From contig CAVVVW010000014.1 of assembly GCA_963751775.1 (NCBI GenBank), positions 1 to 64,000 on the forward strand: DNA of 64,000 nt, written 5' to 3'. The DNA is from CADEEN01 sp963751775 (lineage in GTDB: Bacteria; Pseudomonadota; Gammaproteobacteria; Burkholderiales; Burkholderiaceae_C). Below, one piece after another: positions 14,573-24,509 of the stretch. Under the pieces are notes generated by a model. That model ran no database searches and had not been told where the DNA came from. It saw nothing but the letters and a program-made list of their open reading frames with translations. A program made the position numbers and the translations under genes. Each line of letters starts with the position of its first letter. Position 1 is the first letter of the stretch.

Positions 14573-15199
14573 TCAGCGCGGCCGCGAAGACAACGCCGCG
14601 GTATAGAGGCCCAGGCCGATGTAGGTCGCCGCGGCGGCGTAGCGGCCGAGCCCCGCGATGCGCTGCGCGCCGCGGCCGGCCAGCGCCCGGCCCACCGCGC
14701 CGGCCAGCAGCACGTAGCCGCTGTCGGTGGCGGCGGCCAGCAGCACGAACACGCCGCCGAGCAGCGCCGCCTGCGGCGCCGCGGCCGCGGCGGGGTCCAT
14801 GAACTGCGGCAGGAAGGCGGCGAAGAACAGCGCCGTCTTCGGGTTCAGCAAGGCCACGACGAAGCCGTCGCGAAAGATGATCGCCAGCCGCGGCGCGCCG
14901 AACGCGCCCGGCGCCGCAGCGGCCGCCGGCGGCTGCCGCAAGGCCTGCACGCCCAGCCACACCAGGTACGCCGCGCCGGCCCATTTGACGATCGTGAACG
15001 CCGCCGACGAAATCGCGAACAGCGCGGCCAGCCCGAGCGAGGCGCCGAGCGCGTTGCCCAGGTTGCCCAGCGCCACGCCGGCCACCGAAGCCAGGCCCGC
15101 GCTGCGCCCCTGCGCCAGCGTGCGCGCCACGATGTAGGCCACGCCCGGCCCCGGCGTCACGGCCAGCACCAGGCTGGCGAGCAGGAAGGCAATTGACAT
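14573..15199 (-). CDS. LysE/RhtB-family amino-acid exporter
   Basis: The 208-residue inner-membrane protein starts MSIAFLLASLVLAVTPGPGV, with the hallmark TPGPG in the first span. ASVAGVALGNLGNALGASLG and FRDGFVVALLNPKTALFF, with the family's conserved NPK block, follow. About six spans are present. The family exports amino acids or their analogues; the substrate here is not predictable. The frame is intact. A 74-bp intergenic repeat separates it from the upstream TPR gene. Confidence 0.85.
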   Translation of the reverse strand: MSIAFLLASLVLAVTPGPGVAYIVARTLAQGRSAGLASVAGVALGNLGNALGASLGLAALFAISSAAFTIVKWAGAAYLVWLGVQALRQPPAAAAAPGAFGAPRLAIIFRDGFVVALLNPKTALFFAAFLPQFMDPAAAAAPQAALLGGVFVLLAAATDSGYVLLAGAVGRALAGRGAQRIAGLGRYAAAATYIGLGLYTAALSSRPR

Positions 15200-15208
15200 G
15201 TCGAGCCC

Positions 15209-15282
15209 TCAGGCCAGCGCCGGGCCGCCCAGCGGCCTGAGCTCCCCTGGGGGACGCGAGCGCAGCGAGCCAGGGGCAGTCA
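15209..15282 (-). repeat. Intergenic repeat, family A (copy 1)
   Basis: About 74 bp lie between the TPR gene and the LysE gene, starting just past the stop codon of the TPR gene. The sequence is nearly identical to 21471-21549: both contain CAGGCCAGCGCCGGGCCGC, GGCCTGAGCTCCCCT and GGACGCGAGCGCAGCGAGCC. It can fold into GC-rich hairpins (CGCGAGCGCAGCGAGC is nearly palindromic). No coding sense is apparent. Confidence 0.8.
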
Positions 15283-15284
15283 TA

Positions 15285-16053
15285 TCACTCTTCGAGCTCG
15301 GACTTGGCCAGCTCGACGTCGAGCCGCTCCATCGCGTCGGCCGGCGTGCAGGCGGCGGCGTCGGCATACAGCTTCTCGGCTTCCTTCATCTTCTTGTCGC
15401 CCTCGAGCATCACCAGCCCGTTGGCGTACTCGATCATCGCGATCGCGCTGTCGGGGTTGAGCTTGAGCGCCTGCTGGAACAGCGCCAGCCCGATGGCCTT
15501 GCTCGCGCCCTGCGTCTTGCCCAGCAGCGTGCCCACCTTGTCGATCACCTCGGCATGGAAGGCGCCCAGCGCGATATGCGCGTCGGCATGCTTGGGCGCC
15601 AGCGCGATCGTCTTTTCGAGCGCGGCCTTCACCTTCACGCCCAGGCCCTGCGACAGCGCCTTGGCCACGCTGATGCCCTGGCTGTAGCGGCCGATGGCGT
15701 AGGCCATCCAGTAATGCGCGTTGGGGTTCTTCGGCTCGGCGGCGGCCTGCGCCTGCGCGCGGGCCATCACTTCCTGGAACATCGCCAGCCGGGTCTTCTC
15801 GTTCTTCTCCAGGTAGTTGGCGTAGATCGCCTGCGCCTTGTTGGCCACCGTGATGCCGTCGCCGCCCGCCTTCAGGCCGGCGTCGAAGGCCTTGCGGAAT
15901 TCGCCGGCATGAAACAGCACCCAGGCGTCGAGCACCTCGCCGCCTTTCGGCGCAGGCTCGGCGTCGCCGGTGTGCAGGCGGGCCCACTGCTTCTTCAGCT
16001 TGGCGGCGTCGAAGTCGTACAGGTCGTAGCGGGAAGGCGGTCCATTTGGGCAT
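15285..16053 (-). CDS. TPR-like (Sel1/tetratricopeptide type) protein
   Basis: About 255 residues after repair. The ATG at 16053 (MPKWTAF) is followed by one extra base near 16031; removal joins it to RYDLYDFDAAKLKKQWARLH. Helical repeats of TPR type follow: HYWMAYAIGRYSQGISVAKA, HADAHIALGAFHAEVIDKVG and ALFQQALKLNPDSAIAMIEY. No signal peptide is seen, so it is probably cytoplasmic. TPR proteins mediate protein contacts; the partner is unknown. A TetR gene lies immediately upstream on the same strand. Confidence 0.7.
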
Positions 16054-16078
16054 GTCGTTTGTCTCCGGTTGCGATCGG

Positions 16079-16741
16079 TCAGCTCTGGCGATAAGGCGCC
16101 ACCAGCCCGTGCAGGTGGTCGCGTTCGGCCGCTTCGAGGTAGGGCATCAGCAGGCTGAGCACATGGTAGGCGCCGCGCGAGAGCGCCGCGCCGGCGCGCT
16201 CGGCCTCGAGCGCGCGCCGCGGGTCGCGCACGTACTCGTAGCTCAGCCAGTAGGTCAGCACCACCACCATCGCGGTGGCCACCGGCTCGGCCTGCGCGGC
16301 GTCGATCTTCACCGCCTTGCCGCGCGCCAGGCCGCCGAGCACGGCCTGCACCGCGCGGCCCTTGTTCTTCAGCACCGCCTGGAAGTGCGTCTCGAGGCGG
16401 CGGTTCTTGCTCAGCAGGTCGTTCAGGTCGCGGTACAGGAAGCGGTAGCGCCAGATCAGCTCGAACAGCATGTGGAAGAACAGCCACGCGTCTTCGACGT
16501 TGCGCACGCCGTCGGCGGCGCGCAGCAATTCGTCCAGCGCCGTCTCGTAGCGGCCGAACAGGGCGTTGATCAGCTCGTCCTTGGCCGGGTAGTGGTAGTA
16601 CAGGTTGCCCGGGCTGATACTCAGCTCGGCCGAGATCGCCGTCGTGCTGACGTTGGGCTCGCCGAAGCGGTTGAACAGCTCGAGCGTGACTTCGAGGATG
16701 CGCTCGGCGGTGCGGCGCGGCTTCTTCGGGGTGTCGGCCAT
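16079..16741 (-). CDS. TetR/AcrR-family transcriptional regulator
   Basis: The 220-residue protein has an N-terminal DNA-binding domain (residues about 11-58: RTAERILEVTLELFNRFGEP, then STTAISAELSISPGNLYYHY). Its C-terminal domain (WLFFHMLFELIWRYRFLYRD) resembles the YcdC-like/TetR_C_31 type. It is usually a local repressor; candidate targets are the TPR gene downstream and the EamA exporter gene 12 bases upstream on the same strand. The ligand is unknown. Confidence 0.85.
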   Translation of the reverse strand: MADTPKKPRRTAERILEVTLELFNRFGEPNVSTTAISAELSISPGNLYYHYPAKDELINALFGRYETALDELLRAADGVRNVEDAWLFFHMLFELIWRYRFLYRDLNDLLSKNRRLETHFQAVLKNKGRAVQAVLGGLARGKAVKIDAAQAEPVATAMVVVLTYWLSYEYVRDPRRALEAERAGAALSRGAYHVLSLLMPYLEAAERDHLHGLVAPYRQS

Positions 16742-16753
16742 GGTGCGGGCGAT

Positions 16754-17617
16754 TCAGGCGGCCGGCTGCGGCCGGGCTTCGAGCGAGCGGCTGAACAGCA
16801 CCAGCGCCACGCCGCCGAGGATCGCGGCCGACGCCAGCACCAGGCGCAGCGAAAACGCCTCCGCCAGCAGCAGCACGCCGGCGATGGCCGCCAGCGGCGG
16901 CACCGACAACTGCACGCTGGCCGCGCGCAGCGCAGACAGGCCGGGCAGCGCGGCATACCAGACCACGTAGCCCAGGCCCGAGGTCACGGCGCCCGACGCG
17001 ATGGCCAGTGCCACGCCGCCGGCGCTGGCGTGCATGGCGCCGGCGAAGGCGACGCTGAGTGCCAGCGCCAGCGGCGCGGCGCGCAGGAAGTTGCCGGCCG
17101 TGGCGGCCGTCGCGTCGCCCGCGCCGCGGCCGCGCAGCGTGTACACGCCCCAGGACACGCCGGCCACGGTCATCAGCGTCGCGCCCAGCGGCGCCGGCGC
17201 GGCGATGCCGGGCGACACCAGGTAGAGCAGGCCGGCCACCGCCAGCGCCAGCCCGCACCAGGCGCTGGCGGCGAAGCGCTCGCCGGCGTGCAGCCCGGCG
17301 CCGAACATCGTCAACTGCACCGCGCCGAACAGGATCAGCGCGCCGGTGCCGGCGGCCAGCGACAGGTAGGCGAACGAGAAGCAGGCCACGTAGGCCCACA
17401 GCATCACGGCGGCCAGCCAATCGGTGCGCGCGGTGGCGGGCGGGCTCGCGCGCAGACGCATGATGGCCGCCAGCACCACCGCGCCCGACACCAGCCGCAC
17501 GCTGCCGAAGCTGGCCGGGTCGATGCTCGCCTGCTGCAGCGCCAGCCGGCACAACAGCGAGTTGGCGGCAAAGGCCAGCATCGCCACGGCGGTGAGCAGC
17601 AGGGTGCGGGCAGACAT
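16754..17617 (-). CDS. EamA/DMT-superfamily transporter
   Basis: The 287-residue protein has about ten membrane spans arranged as two EamA repeats. The first opens LLLTAVAMLAFAANSLLCRL and the second PLGATLMTVAGVSWGVYTLR. ASVQLSVPPLAAIAGVLLLA near the C-terminus is a typical EamA block. These drug/metabolite transporters usually export small metabolites; the substrate is unknown. It shares a strand and a short gap with the TetR gene, suggesting joint transcription. Confidence 0.82.
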   Translation of the reverse strand: MSARTLLLTAVAMLAFAANSLLCRLALQQASIDPASFGSVRLVSGAVVLAAIMRLRASPPATARTDWLAAVMLWAYVACFSFAYLSLAAGTGALILFGAVQLTMFGAGLHAGERFAASAWCGLALAVAGLLYLVSPGIAAPAPLGATLMTVAGVSWGVYTLRGRGAGDATAATAGNFLRAAPLALALSVAFAGAMHASAGGVALAIASGAVTSGLGYVVWYAALPGLSALRAASVQLSVPPLAAIAGVLLLAEAFSLRLVLASAAILGGVALVLFSRSLEARPQPAA

Positions 17618-17683
17618 GCGTCGAGGGTGGCCAGGCAGAGGGGCCGCCAGTATCGCGCAGCACGCTGCCTACAATCGACCGCC

Positions 17684-18607
17684 ATGCCCGCTGCCGTTGT
17701 GTTCGACCGTGTTGCCAAGATCTATCCCAGCCGCTCCGGTGCCCGCGCCGATGTTCACGCCCTCGACGGCGTGTCGCTGGCCATCGAGGAGGGCGAGTTC
17801 TTCGGCCTGCTCGGCCCCAACGGCGCCGGCAAGACGACGCTGATCTCGGTGCTCGCGGGCCTGACGCGCGCCAGCACCGGCCGCGTCACGGTGATGGGCC
17901 ACGACGTGGTGGCCGACTACGCCGCCGCGCGCCGGGCCATCGGCGTGGTGCCGCAGGAACTGGTGTTCGACCCCTTCTTCTCGGTCGGCGAGTGCCTGCG
18001 CATCCAGAGCGGCTACTTCGGCATCCGCGACAACGGCGCCTGGATCGCCGAGTTGCTGGCCGGGCTGGGCCTGGCCGACAAGGCCGACGTCAACATGCGC
18101 GCGCTGTCGGGCGGCATGAAGCGCCGCGTGCTGGTGGCGCAGGCGCTGGTGCACAAGCCGCCGGTGATCGTGCTCGACGAGCCGACGGCCGGTGTCGACG
18201 TCGAATTGCGCCAGACGCTGTGGGGCTTCATCGCCAGGCTGAACAAGCAGGGCCACACCGTGCTGCTGACGACGCATTACCTCGAAGAGGCCGAGGCGCT
18301 GTGCGGCCGCATCGCGATGTTGAAGCAGGGCCGCGTCGTGGCGCTCGACCGCACCGCGAACCTGCTCGCCGGCACCGCCAGCACCATGCTGCGCTTCAAG
18401 ACCGACCAGGCCTTGCCGCCAGCAGTGGCGGCACATGCCCGCGTGACCGGCCGCATGGCCCAGGTCACGGCGCACGACGCGGCCGAGGTCGAGACCATCC
18501 TCGGCCAGTTGCGCCAGGCCGACGTGAAAGTCGAAGACCTCGAGATCGGCCGTGCCGACCTGGAAGACGTGTTCCTCGAGATCATGCAGCGCGAGACCGT
18601 GGCATGA
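17684..18607 (+). CDS. ABC transporter ATP-binding protein (YadG/NodI-like)
   Basis: The 307-residue ATPase has Walker A GPNGAGKTT near residue 45, a Q-loop (VVPQELVFDPFF), the signature LSGGMKRRV, Walker B VIVLDEPTAGVD, and a switch His (LLTTHYLEEAE). The C-terminal part after residue 230 is the short extension of the ABC-2 drug-export type. The ATG at 17684 gives the normal N-terminus. The permease gene follows after a 55-bp repeat-derived linker; together they form an ABC-2 exporter like YadGH, with unknown substrate. Confidence 0.9.
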   Translation: MPAAVVFDRVAKIYPSRSGARADVHALDGVSLAIEEGEFFGLLGPNGAGKTTLISVLAGLTRASTGRVTVMGHDVVADYAAARRAIGVVPQELVFDPFFSVGECLRIQSGYFGIRDNGAWIAELLAGLGLADKADVNMRALSGGMKRRVLVAQALVHKPPVIVLDEPTAGVDVELRQTLWGFIARLNKQGHTVLLTTHYLEEAEALCGRIAMLKQGRVVALDRTANLLAGTASTMLRFKTDQALPPAVAAHARVTGRMAQVTAHDAAEVETILGQLRQADVKVEDLEIGRADLEDVFLEIMQRETVA

Positions 18608-18662
18608 GCCGACGGGCCGCTCCCAAGGCGAATACCGCAGTGCGCAGCACGGAGGTCACCTG
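18605..18662 (+). repeat. Intergenic repeat, family B (copy 1)
   Basis: It begins at the TGA stop of the ABC ATPase gene and runs to the ATG of the permease gene. It contains CGGGCCGCTCCCAAGGCGAA and TACCG..GCGCAGC, matching the element between hisA and hisF (29000-29060) over most of its length. Placement exactly from stop codon to next start suggests it spreads or is tolerated as a post-stop linker. Confidence 0.75.
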
Positions 18663-19424
18663 ATGAACCTCGCCGGCGCCAGAACCCTGTTCGACAAGGA
18701 GATCCTGCGCTTCTGGAAGGTCAGCGTGCAGACCGTCGCCGCGCCGGTGCTGACGGCGGTGCTCTACCTGCTGATCTTCGGCCATGTGCTGGAAGACCAT
18801 GTGCAGGTCTTCCCCGGCGTGGGCTACACCAGCTTTCTGGTGCCCGGGCTGGTGATGATGAGCGTGCTGCAGAACGCCTACGCCAACAGCAGCAGCTCGC
18901 TGATCCAGAGCAAGGTCACCGGCAACCTGGTGTTCCTGCTGGTCACGCCGCTGTCGCACTGGGCCTGGTTCGCGGCCTATGTCGGTGCCAGCGTGGTGCG
19001 CGGGCTGGCGGTCGGGCTCGGCGTGTTCGCGGTCACGGTCTGGTTTGCGCCGCCGCACTTCGCCGAGCCCTGGTGGATCGTCGTCTTCGCCGTGCTCGGC
19101 GCGGCCATGCTCGGCACGCTGGGCCTGATCGCCGGGCTGTGGGCGGAGAAGTTCGACCAGACCGCGGCGTTCCAGAACTTCATCATCATGCCGATGACGT
19201 TCCTGTCGGGCGTGTTCTATTCGGTGCACTCGCTGCCGACGTTCTGGCTCGCGCTGTCGCACGCCAACCCGTTCTTCTACATGATCGACGGTTTCCGGCG
19301 CGGCTTCTTCGGCGCCAGCGACGCCTCGCCGTGGTTGAGCCTGGCGGTGGTGGCCGCGAGTTTCGCCATCGTCGCCGCCGTCGCGCTGCGCCTGCTGGCC
19401 ACCGGCTACAAGATTCGCAACTGA
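18663..19424 (+). CDS. ABC-2 type transporter permease (YadH-like)
   Basis: The 253-residue protein begins MNLAGARTLFDKEILRFWKV and has six predicted spans. The blocks VGYTSFLVPGLVMMSVLQNA, NGNL-like KVTGNLVFLLVTPLSHW, and FIIMPMTFLSGVFYSVHSLP are characteristic of the ABC-2/YadH family, the last being the ABC-2 signature. It pairs with the ATPase upstream. In many Burkholderiales this pair precedes bolA-murA-his; here an M48-lemA unit lies in between on the other strand. Confidence 0.9.
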   Translation: MNLAGARTLFDKEILRFWKVSVQTVAAPVLTAVLYLLIFGHVLEDHVQVFPGVGYTSFLVPGLVMMSVLQNAYANSSSSLIQSKVTGNLVFLLVTPLSHWAWFAAYVGASVVRGLAVGLGVFAVTVWFAPPHFAEPWWIVVFAVLGAAMLGTLGLIAGLWAEKFDQTAAFQNFIIMPMTFLSGVFYSVHSLPTFWLALSHANPFFYMIDGFRRGFFGASDASPWLSLAVVAASFAIVAAVALRLLATGYKIRN

Positions 19425-19439
19425 TCCTGGGCCTGGACT

Positions 19440-19541
19440 CCCGTTCATCCTGAGCTTGGCCCTCCGCTTACCTGCGCTTGGCCTCCCGTTCATCGTGAGC
19501 GCGTCGAAGGACGGGTTTCGACAGGTTCAGCCCGAACGGTC
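19440..19541 (-). repeat. REP-like intergenic repeat (CGTTCATCxTGAGC type)
   Basis: It contains CCGTTCATCCTGAGCTTGG, then a second, fuller copy, CGTTCATCGTGAGCGCGTCG with AAGGACGGGTTTCGACAGGT and TCAGCCCGAACGG. The two halves are imperfectly palindromic, a form I associate with intergenic repeats of GC-rich proteobacteria. The last codons of the M48 peptidase gene (VDRSG-stop) are encoded by the repeat. Confidence 0.7.
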
Positions 19542-21459
19542 AACAGGTGCCGGGGCCAGCGACTCGGGCAGCGGCACGTCGAGCAGCAGGCAGGCCAGGT
19601 GCAAGGCGTCGCCGGTGCCGGCGTGCGCGGCCAGGCCGCTCTGCTCGGCCGCCAGCAGCCAGGCGCGCACCAGCAGCGGCCGCTGCATCGGGCCGACGCG
19701 GCGCACGCGCAACGCGAGCTGCAATTCGCGCCGCTGCGTCGGCGGCGCCAGGCCGGCGCTCGGGCCGCGCGGCGCCGGTGCGCCGTACTCGGTGAGCGCC
19801 GCCGCGGCGGCCTGGCGCCAGGCCTGGGTGGCATCGGCGGGCGCGCCCAGCACGCGGGCGAGCTGATGGCTGGCGGCGTGGGCCGCGTGCGCGTGCCGCT
19901 CCAACGCAGCCGCAGCGCCGCCGGCATGCTGTGCCGGTGCGGCGCGCGGGCTGAGCAGCAGGCGCAGCGCCAGCGCCTGCCACTCGGCGGCGGCGCTCGG
20001 CGGCAGCGCGGCGCCGCGCCGCCGCAGCGCGCGCCATTGCTGGCGGCGCTGGCCGGCCGGGGCGCTGCGCGCGCGTTGCATCAGCGTGGTGAAGACCTGC
20101 CTTCGCGCCGCCGGCCCCAGCGCCTCGATCTCGCGCCGCACCGCCGCGGCGACGTTCAGGTCGGCGGTGGCCGTGAGCCACGCCTCCCAGCGCGCCGGGG
20201 CGTCCGGCGCCGCCGGGCTGATCGCCAGCGCCAGCATCGCCGCCTGCCACTCGCCCGGGCCGTGCCAGCGCTCGATGCGATCGAGCGCCTCGCGCTCGCG
20301 CTCGCGGGCGTCGAACGAGCTCGGCCGCTGGAAGGCGTCGTGGCGTTCGGCTTCGGACTTCATGTCGTTGTGGGGCCTGGTGCTGCCGAGCGGCATTGTC
20401 GGCGCGATGTGCATCGCGGCGCCGAATGGTTCGATCTCGTCGCCGACCTCGGGCACGTACTCGACCACTTCGGCGGCCACCGGCAGTACCGCATGTCCGT
20501 ACAGCCGGCGCAGCCGCTCGGCCAGCGGCGGATGGGTTTGCCACAGGCCGTTCCAGTCGCGTGCCCGCACGGTGCGCGAGCAGCAGGTGCGCCAGGCTCG
20601 CGGCGTGCGCGCTTTGCAGGCCGGCGCGGCCGCGCATCTGCTGGTCGGCGATCTTGCGCAGCGCGCCGCCCAGGCCGTCGACGGCGCGCGTGTACTTCAC
20701 GGCCGAGGCGTCGGCCAGGAACTCGCGCTGACGGCTGACGGCGGCCTGCAGCAGCCGGCCCGCGGCCCAGCCGAGCGCGCCGACGGCCATCAGCCCGAGG
20801 CCGAACAGCGCGGCCGGGCCACGCCGGCCGTTCTCGTCGCTGTCCCACATCGACACACCCAGGCCCCAGATCATCTGCAGGCCCCAGACCAGACCGACCA
20901 GGCGCATGTTCAGCCGCGTGTCGCCATGCACCAGGTGGCTGAACTCGTGCGCCACCACGCCCTGCAGTTCGGCGCGCGTCAGGCGTTCGAGCGCGCCGCG
21001 CGTGACGGCGACGACCGCGTCGCTGCCGCCCCAGCCGGCGGCCAGGGCGTTGATCGCGTCGTCGCGCGGCAGCACCCAGGCCGCGGGCGTCACGCTGTGG
21101 CCGCTGGCGATGACCATCTCCTGCACCGTGTTGGCGAATCGTCGCTCGAGCCGGCCGAGGTCGCCGCCGGCCGAAACCTGGGCCTCGCGCCCGCCGGCCA
21201 GCCGCGCCACGTGCACGCCGCCTTCGCGCAGGCGCAGCGATTCGATCCAGCAGCCGCCGAGCACGAACAGCAGTACCAGCGCGCTGTTGGTCTCGAAGAA
21301 CAGCGCCGGAAAGCCGTGTGCGAACGGGAAGGTCAGCTTGTAGATCAGCGCCAGCACGACGTTGACCGCGACCACCAGCCCGACCACGACCAGCGCGAAC
21401 AGCGCCAGCAGCTGCAGCGTGGCCTGGTTGGCGGTCTGCTCGTGCTGGCGAAAAAGCAT
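19527..21459 (-). CDS. M48-family zinc metallopeptidase (one frame break)
   Basis: About 643 residues after repair. Two N-terminal membrane spans (about residues 17-40 and 58-72) precede a protease domain with the zinc motif HEFSH at residues 171-175 and a downstream REFLADASAV Glu ligand. Two more hydrophobic stretches follow the motif. The frame breaks near 20573, where one extra base separates the protease domain from a long Ala/Arg-rich C-terminal half (LWQTHPPLAERLRRLYGHAV and on). With the neighbouring lemA gene this forms the common LemA-M48 membrane pair. Confidence 0.82.
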
Positions 21460-21470
21460 CTAACTTTGAA

Positions 21471-21549
21471 TCAGGCCAGCGCCGGGCCGCTCCCAAGCGG
21501 CCTGAGCTCCCCTCGGGGGACGCGAGCGCAGCGAGCCAGGGGACGGTCA
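21471..21549 (-). repeat. Intergenic repeat, family A (copy 2)
   Basis: The second copy of the element at 15209-15282 lies between lemA and the M48 gene and again begins at the stop codon of the upstream gene. It contains GCCGCTCCCAAGCGGCC, a local stem absent from copy 1, and the shared GGACGCGAGCGCAGCGAGCC block. It may influence mRNA ends or coupling between the two genes. Confidence 0.8.
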
Positions 21550-22140
21550 TAGCGTTACCCGCACCGCGCTGCGTTCGGCCTCGTTGGCCGTGGCCTCGAG
21601 CATCGCCGCCGGCTTGAAGCCGAACACGCCGGCGACGACGTTGGTCGGCGCCTGCTGCGCGGCGTTGTTGTATTCGAGCACGCTGTCGTTGAAGGCCTGG
21701 CGCGCGAAGGCGATGCGGTTCTCGGTGTGGCCGAGTTCCTCGCTCAGCTCGCGCAGCGTGGCGTCGGCCTTCAGCTCGGGGTAGGCCTCGACGACCACCG
21801 CCAGCTGCTTCATCAGGCCGGCCAGGTTGCCCTCGGCGCTGTGCAGCGCGCCGATGCGCGCGGCGTCGGCCGGCTTGGCCCGCGCCGCATCGCCGGCGCT
21901 GCTGGCGGTATTGCGCGCGGCGATCACCGCCTCGAGCGTGTCGCGCTCGTGCTGCACGTACTTGCGCGCGACGTCGACCAGATTGGGGATCAGGTCGTAG
22001 CGGCGCTTCATCTGCACGTCGATCTGCGCGAAGGCGTTGCCGATCTCGTTGCGGTGGCGCACCAGGCGGTTGTAGGCCGCCAGCATCCACAGCGCCAAGG
22101 TGACGAGGACGACCCAGGTGACGATCTGCACGGTGCTCAT
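21547..22140 (-). CDS. lemA: LemA-family protein
   Basis: The 197-residue protein has one N-terminal span (residues about 4-21) and then the LemA helical domain: YNRLVRHRNEIGNAFAQIDV, QMKRRYDLIPNLVDVARKYV and FNDSVLEYNNAAQQAPTNVV. The YDLIPNLV block is diagnostic. The bulk is predicted to lie outside the inner membrane. Its molecular function is unsettled, but it commonly pairs with an M48 peptidase or a TPM-domain protein. The M48 gene follows after a 79-bp repeat. Confidence 0.9.
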   Translation of the reverse strand: MSTVQIVTWVVLVTLALWMLAAYNRLVRHRNEIGNAFAQIDVQMKRRYDLIPNLVDVARKYVQHERDTLEAVIAARNTASSAGDAARAKPADAARIGALHSAEGNLAGLMKQLAVVVEAYPELKADATLRELSEELGHTENRIAFARQAFNDSVLEYNNAAQQAPTNVVAGVFGFKPAAMLEATANEAERSAVRVTL

Positions 22141-22204
22141 GGGGATGGGGCTAGGTTGCGATGGCCCGCAATGTACGACAGCGCGCACCTACAATTCGGT
22201 CACC

Positions 22205-22495
22205 ATGCAAGCAACCGCCCCAACACCCGACGAAGTGCGCAAATTCATTGCCGCCGGCCTGGCCTGCGAGCATCTCGAGGTCGAGGGCGACGGGCGCCAC
22301 TTCTTTGCCACCATCGTGGCCGCCGCATTCGAGGGCCACTCGCGCGTGGCCCGCCACCAGCGCGTCTACAAGGCGCTGGGCGATAGAATGCGCGAACAAA
22401 TTCACGCGCTGTCGATGAAGACACTGACACCGGCCGAATGGCAGGCATCCCGGGCCGGCCCCGCGACAGACGCCGCACCGGCACACCACCACTGA
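22205..22495 (+). CDS. BolA/IbaG-family protein
   Basis: The 96-residue protein matches the small BolA-like group next to murA (IbaG in E. coli): IAAGLACEHLEVEGDGRHFF, then VAAAFEGHSRVARHQRVYKA with its conserved RxxRHxxV-type block, and HALSMKTLTPAEW. Such proteins act with monothiol glutaredoxins in iron-sulfur handling. The C-terminal tail (GPATDAAPAHHH) is an extension. It is the first gene of the bolA-murA-his run. Confidence 0.85.
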   Translation: MQATAPTPDEVRKFIAAGLACEHLEVEGDGRHFFATIVAAAFEGHSRVARHQRVYKALGDRMREQIHALSMKTLTPAEWQASRAGPATDAAPAHHH

Positions 22496-22604
22496 ACCTG
22501 CCCGCGGCGTGTGCGCCGCGGAGGGTGGTCGGTGGTGCTCGGCAGCAGCGCACCGGGAACCGCATTCCGCACCGTGCACGTCCGACAGCGAACGGACGAC
22601 GATC

Positions 22605-23870
<1,266 letters not shown>

Positions 23871-23874
<4 letters not shown>

Positions 23875-24509
23875 TCACGCTCGCGCTATCGAAGGGCCGC
23901 ATCCTCGACGAGTGCCTGCCGCTGCTCAAGGCGGCGGGCATCGAGGTGCTGGAAGACCCGGAGACCTCGCGCAAGCTGATCCTGGCCACCAGCCGGCCCG
24001 ACGTGCGCGTGGTGCTGGTGCGCGCCAGCGACGTGCCGACCTACGTGCAGTACGGCGGCGCCGACCTCGGCGTGGCCGGCAAGGACATCCTGCTCGAGCA
24101 CAGCGGCGCCGGCCTGTACCAGCCGCTCGACTTGAAGATCGCGCGCTGCCGCATGAGCGTGGCCACGCGCGCCGATTTCGATTACGCCAGCGCCATCAAG
24201 CAGGGCTCGCGCATCCGGGTGGCGACCAAGTACACCGCCGTCGCGCGCCAGCACTTTGCCGACAAGGGCGTGCACGTCGACCTGATCAAGCTCTACGGCT
24301 CGATGGAGCTGGCGCCGCTGACCGGGCTGGCCGACGCCATCGTCGACCTGGTGTCCTCCGGCAGCACGCTGCGCGCGAACCAGCTGGTCGAGGTCGAGAA
24401 GATCGTCGACATCACTTCGCGGCTGATCGTCAACCAGGCCGCGCTCAAGCTCCGGCGCGAGGCGATCCGGCCGCTGATCGAGGCCTTCGAGAAGGCGGTG
24501 CGGCCATGA
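23871..24509 (+). CDS. hisG: ATP phosphoribosyltransferase, short form
   Basis: This enzyme catalyses the first step of histidine synthesis, joining ATP and PRPP. The 212-residue length is that of the short HisG form, which needs HisZ as regulatory partner; hisZ is not in this window. Motifs include LALSKGRILDECLPLL, VQYGGADLGVAGKDIL, and the PRPP loop DLVSSGSTLRANQLV. The GTG start overlaps the murA stop (GTGA), and the gene ends in an ATGA overlap with hisD. Confidence 0.95.

Noticed and set aside
16046..17683. Long plus-strand frame reading into the ABC ATPase
   Set aside because: Upstream of the ATG at 17684 the translation is low-complexity Gln/His/Arg sequence antisense to TetR and EamA genes; ABC family similarity begins only at MPAAVVFDRV.
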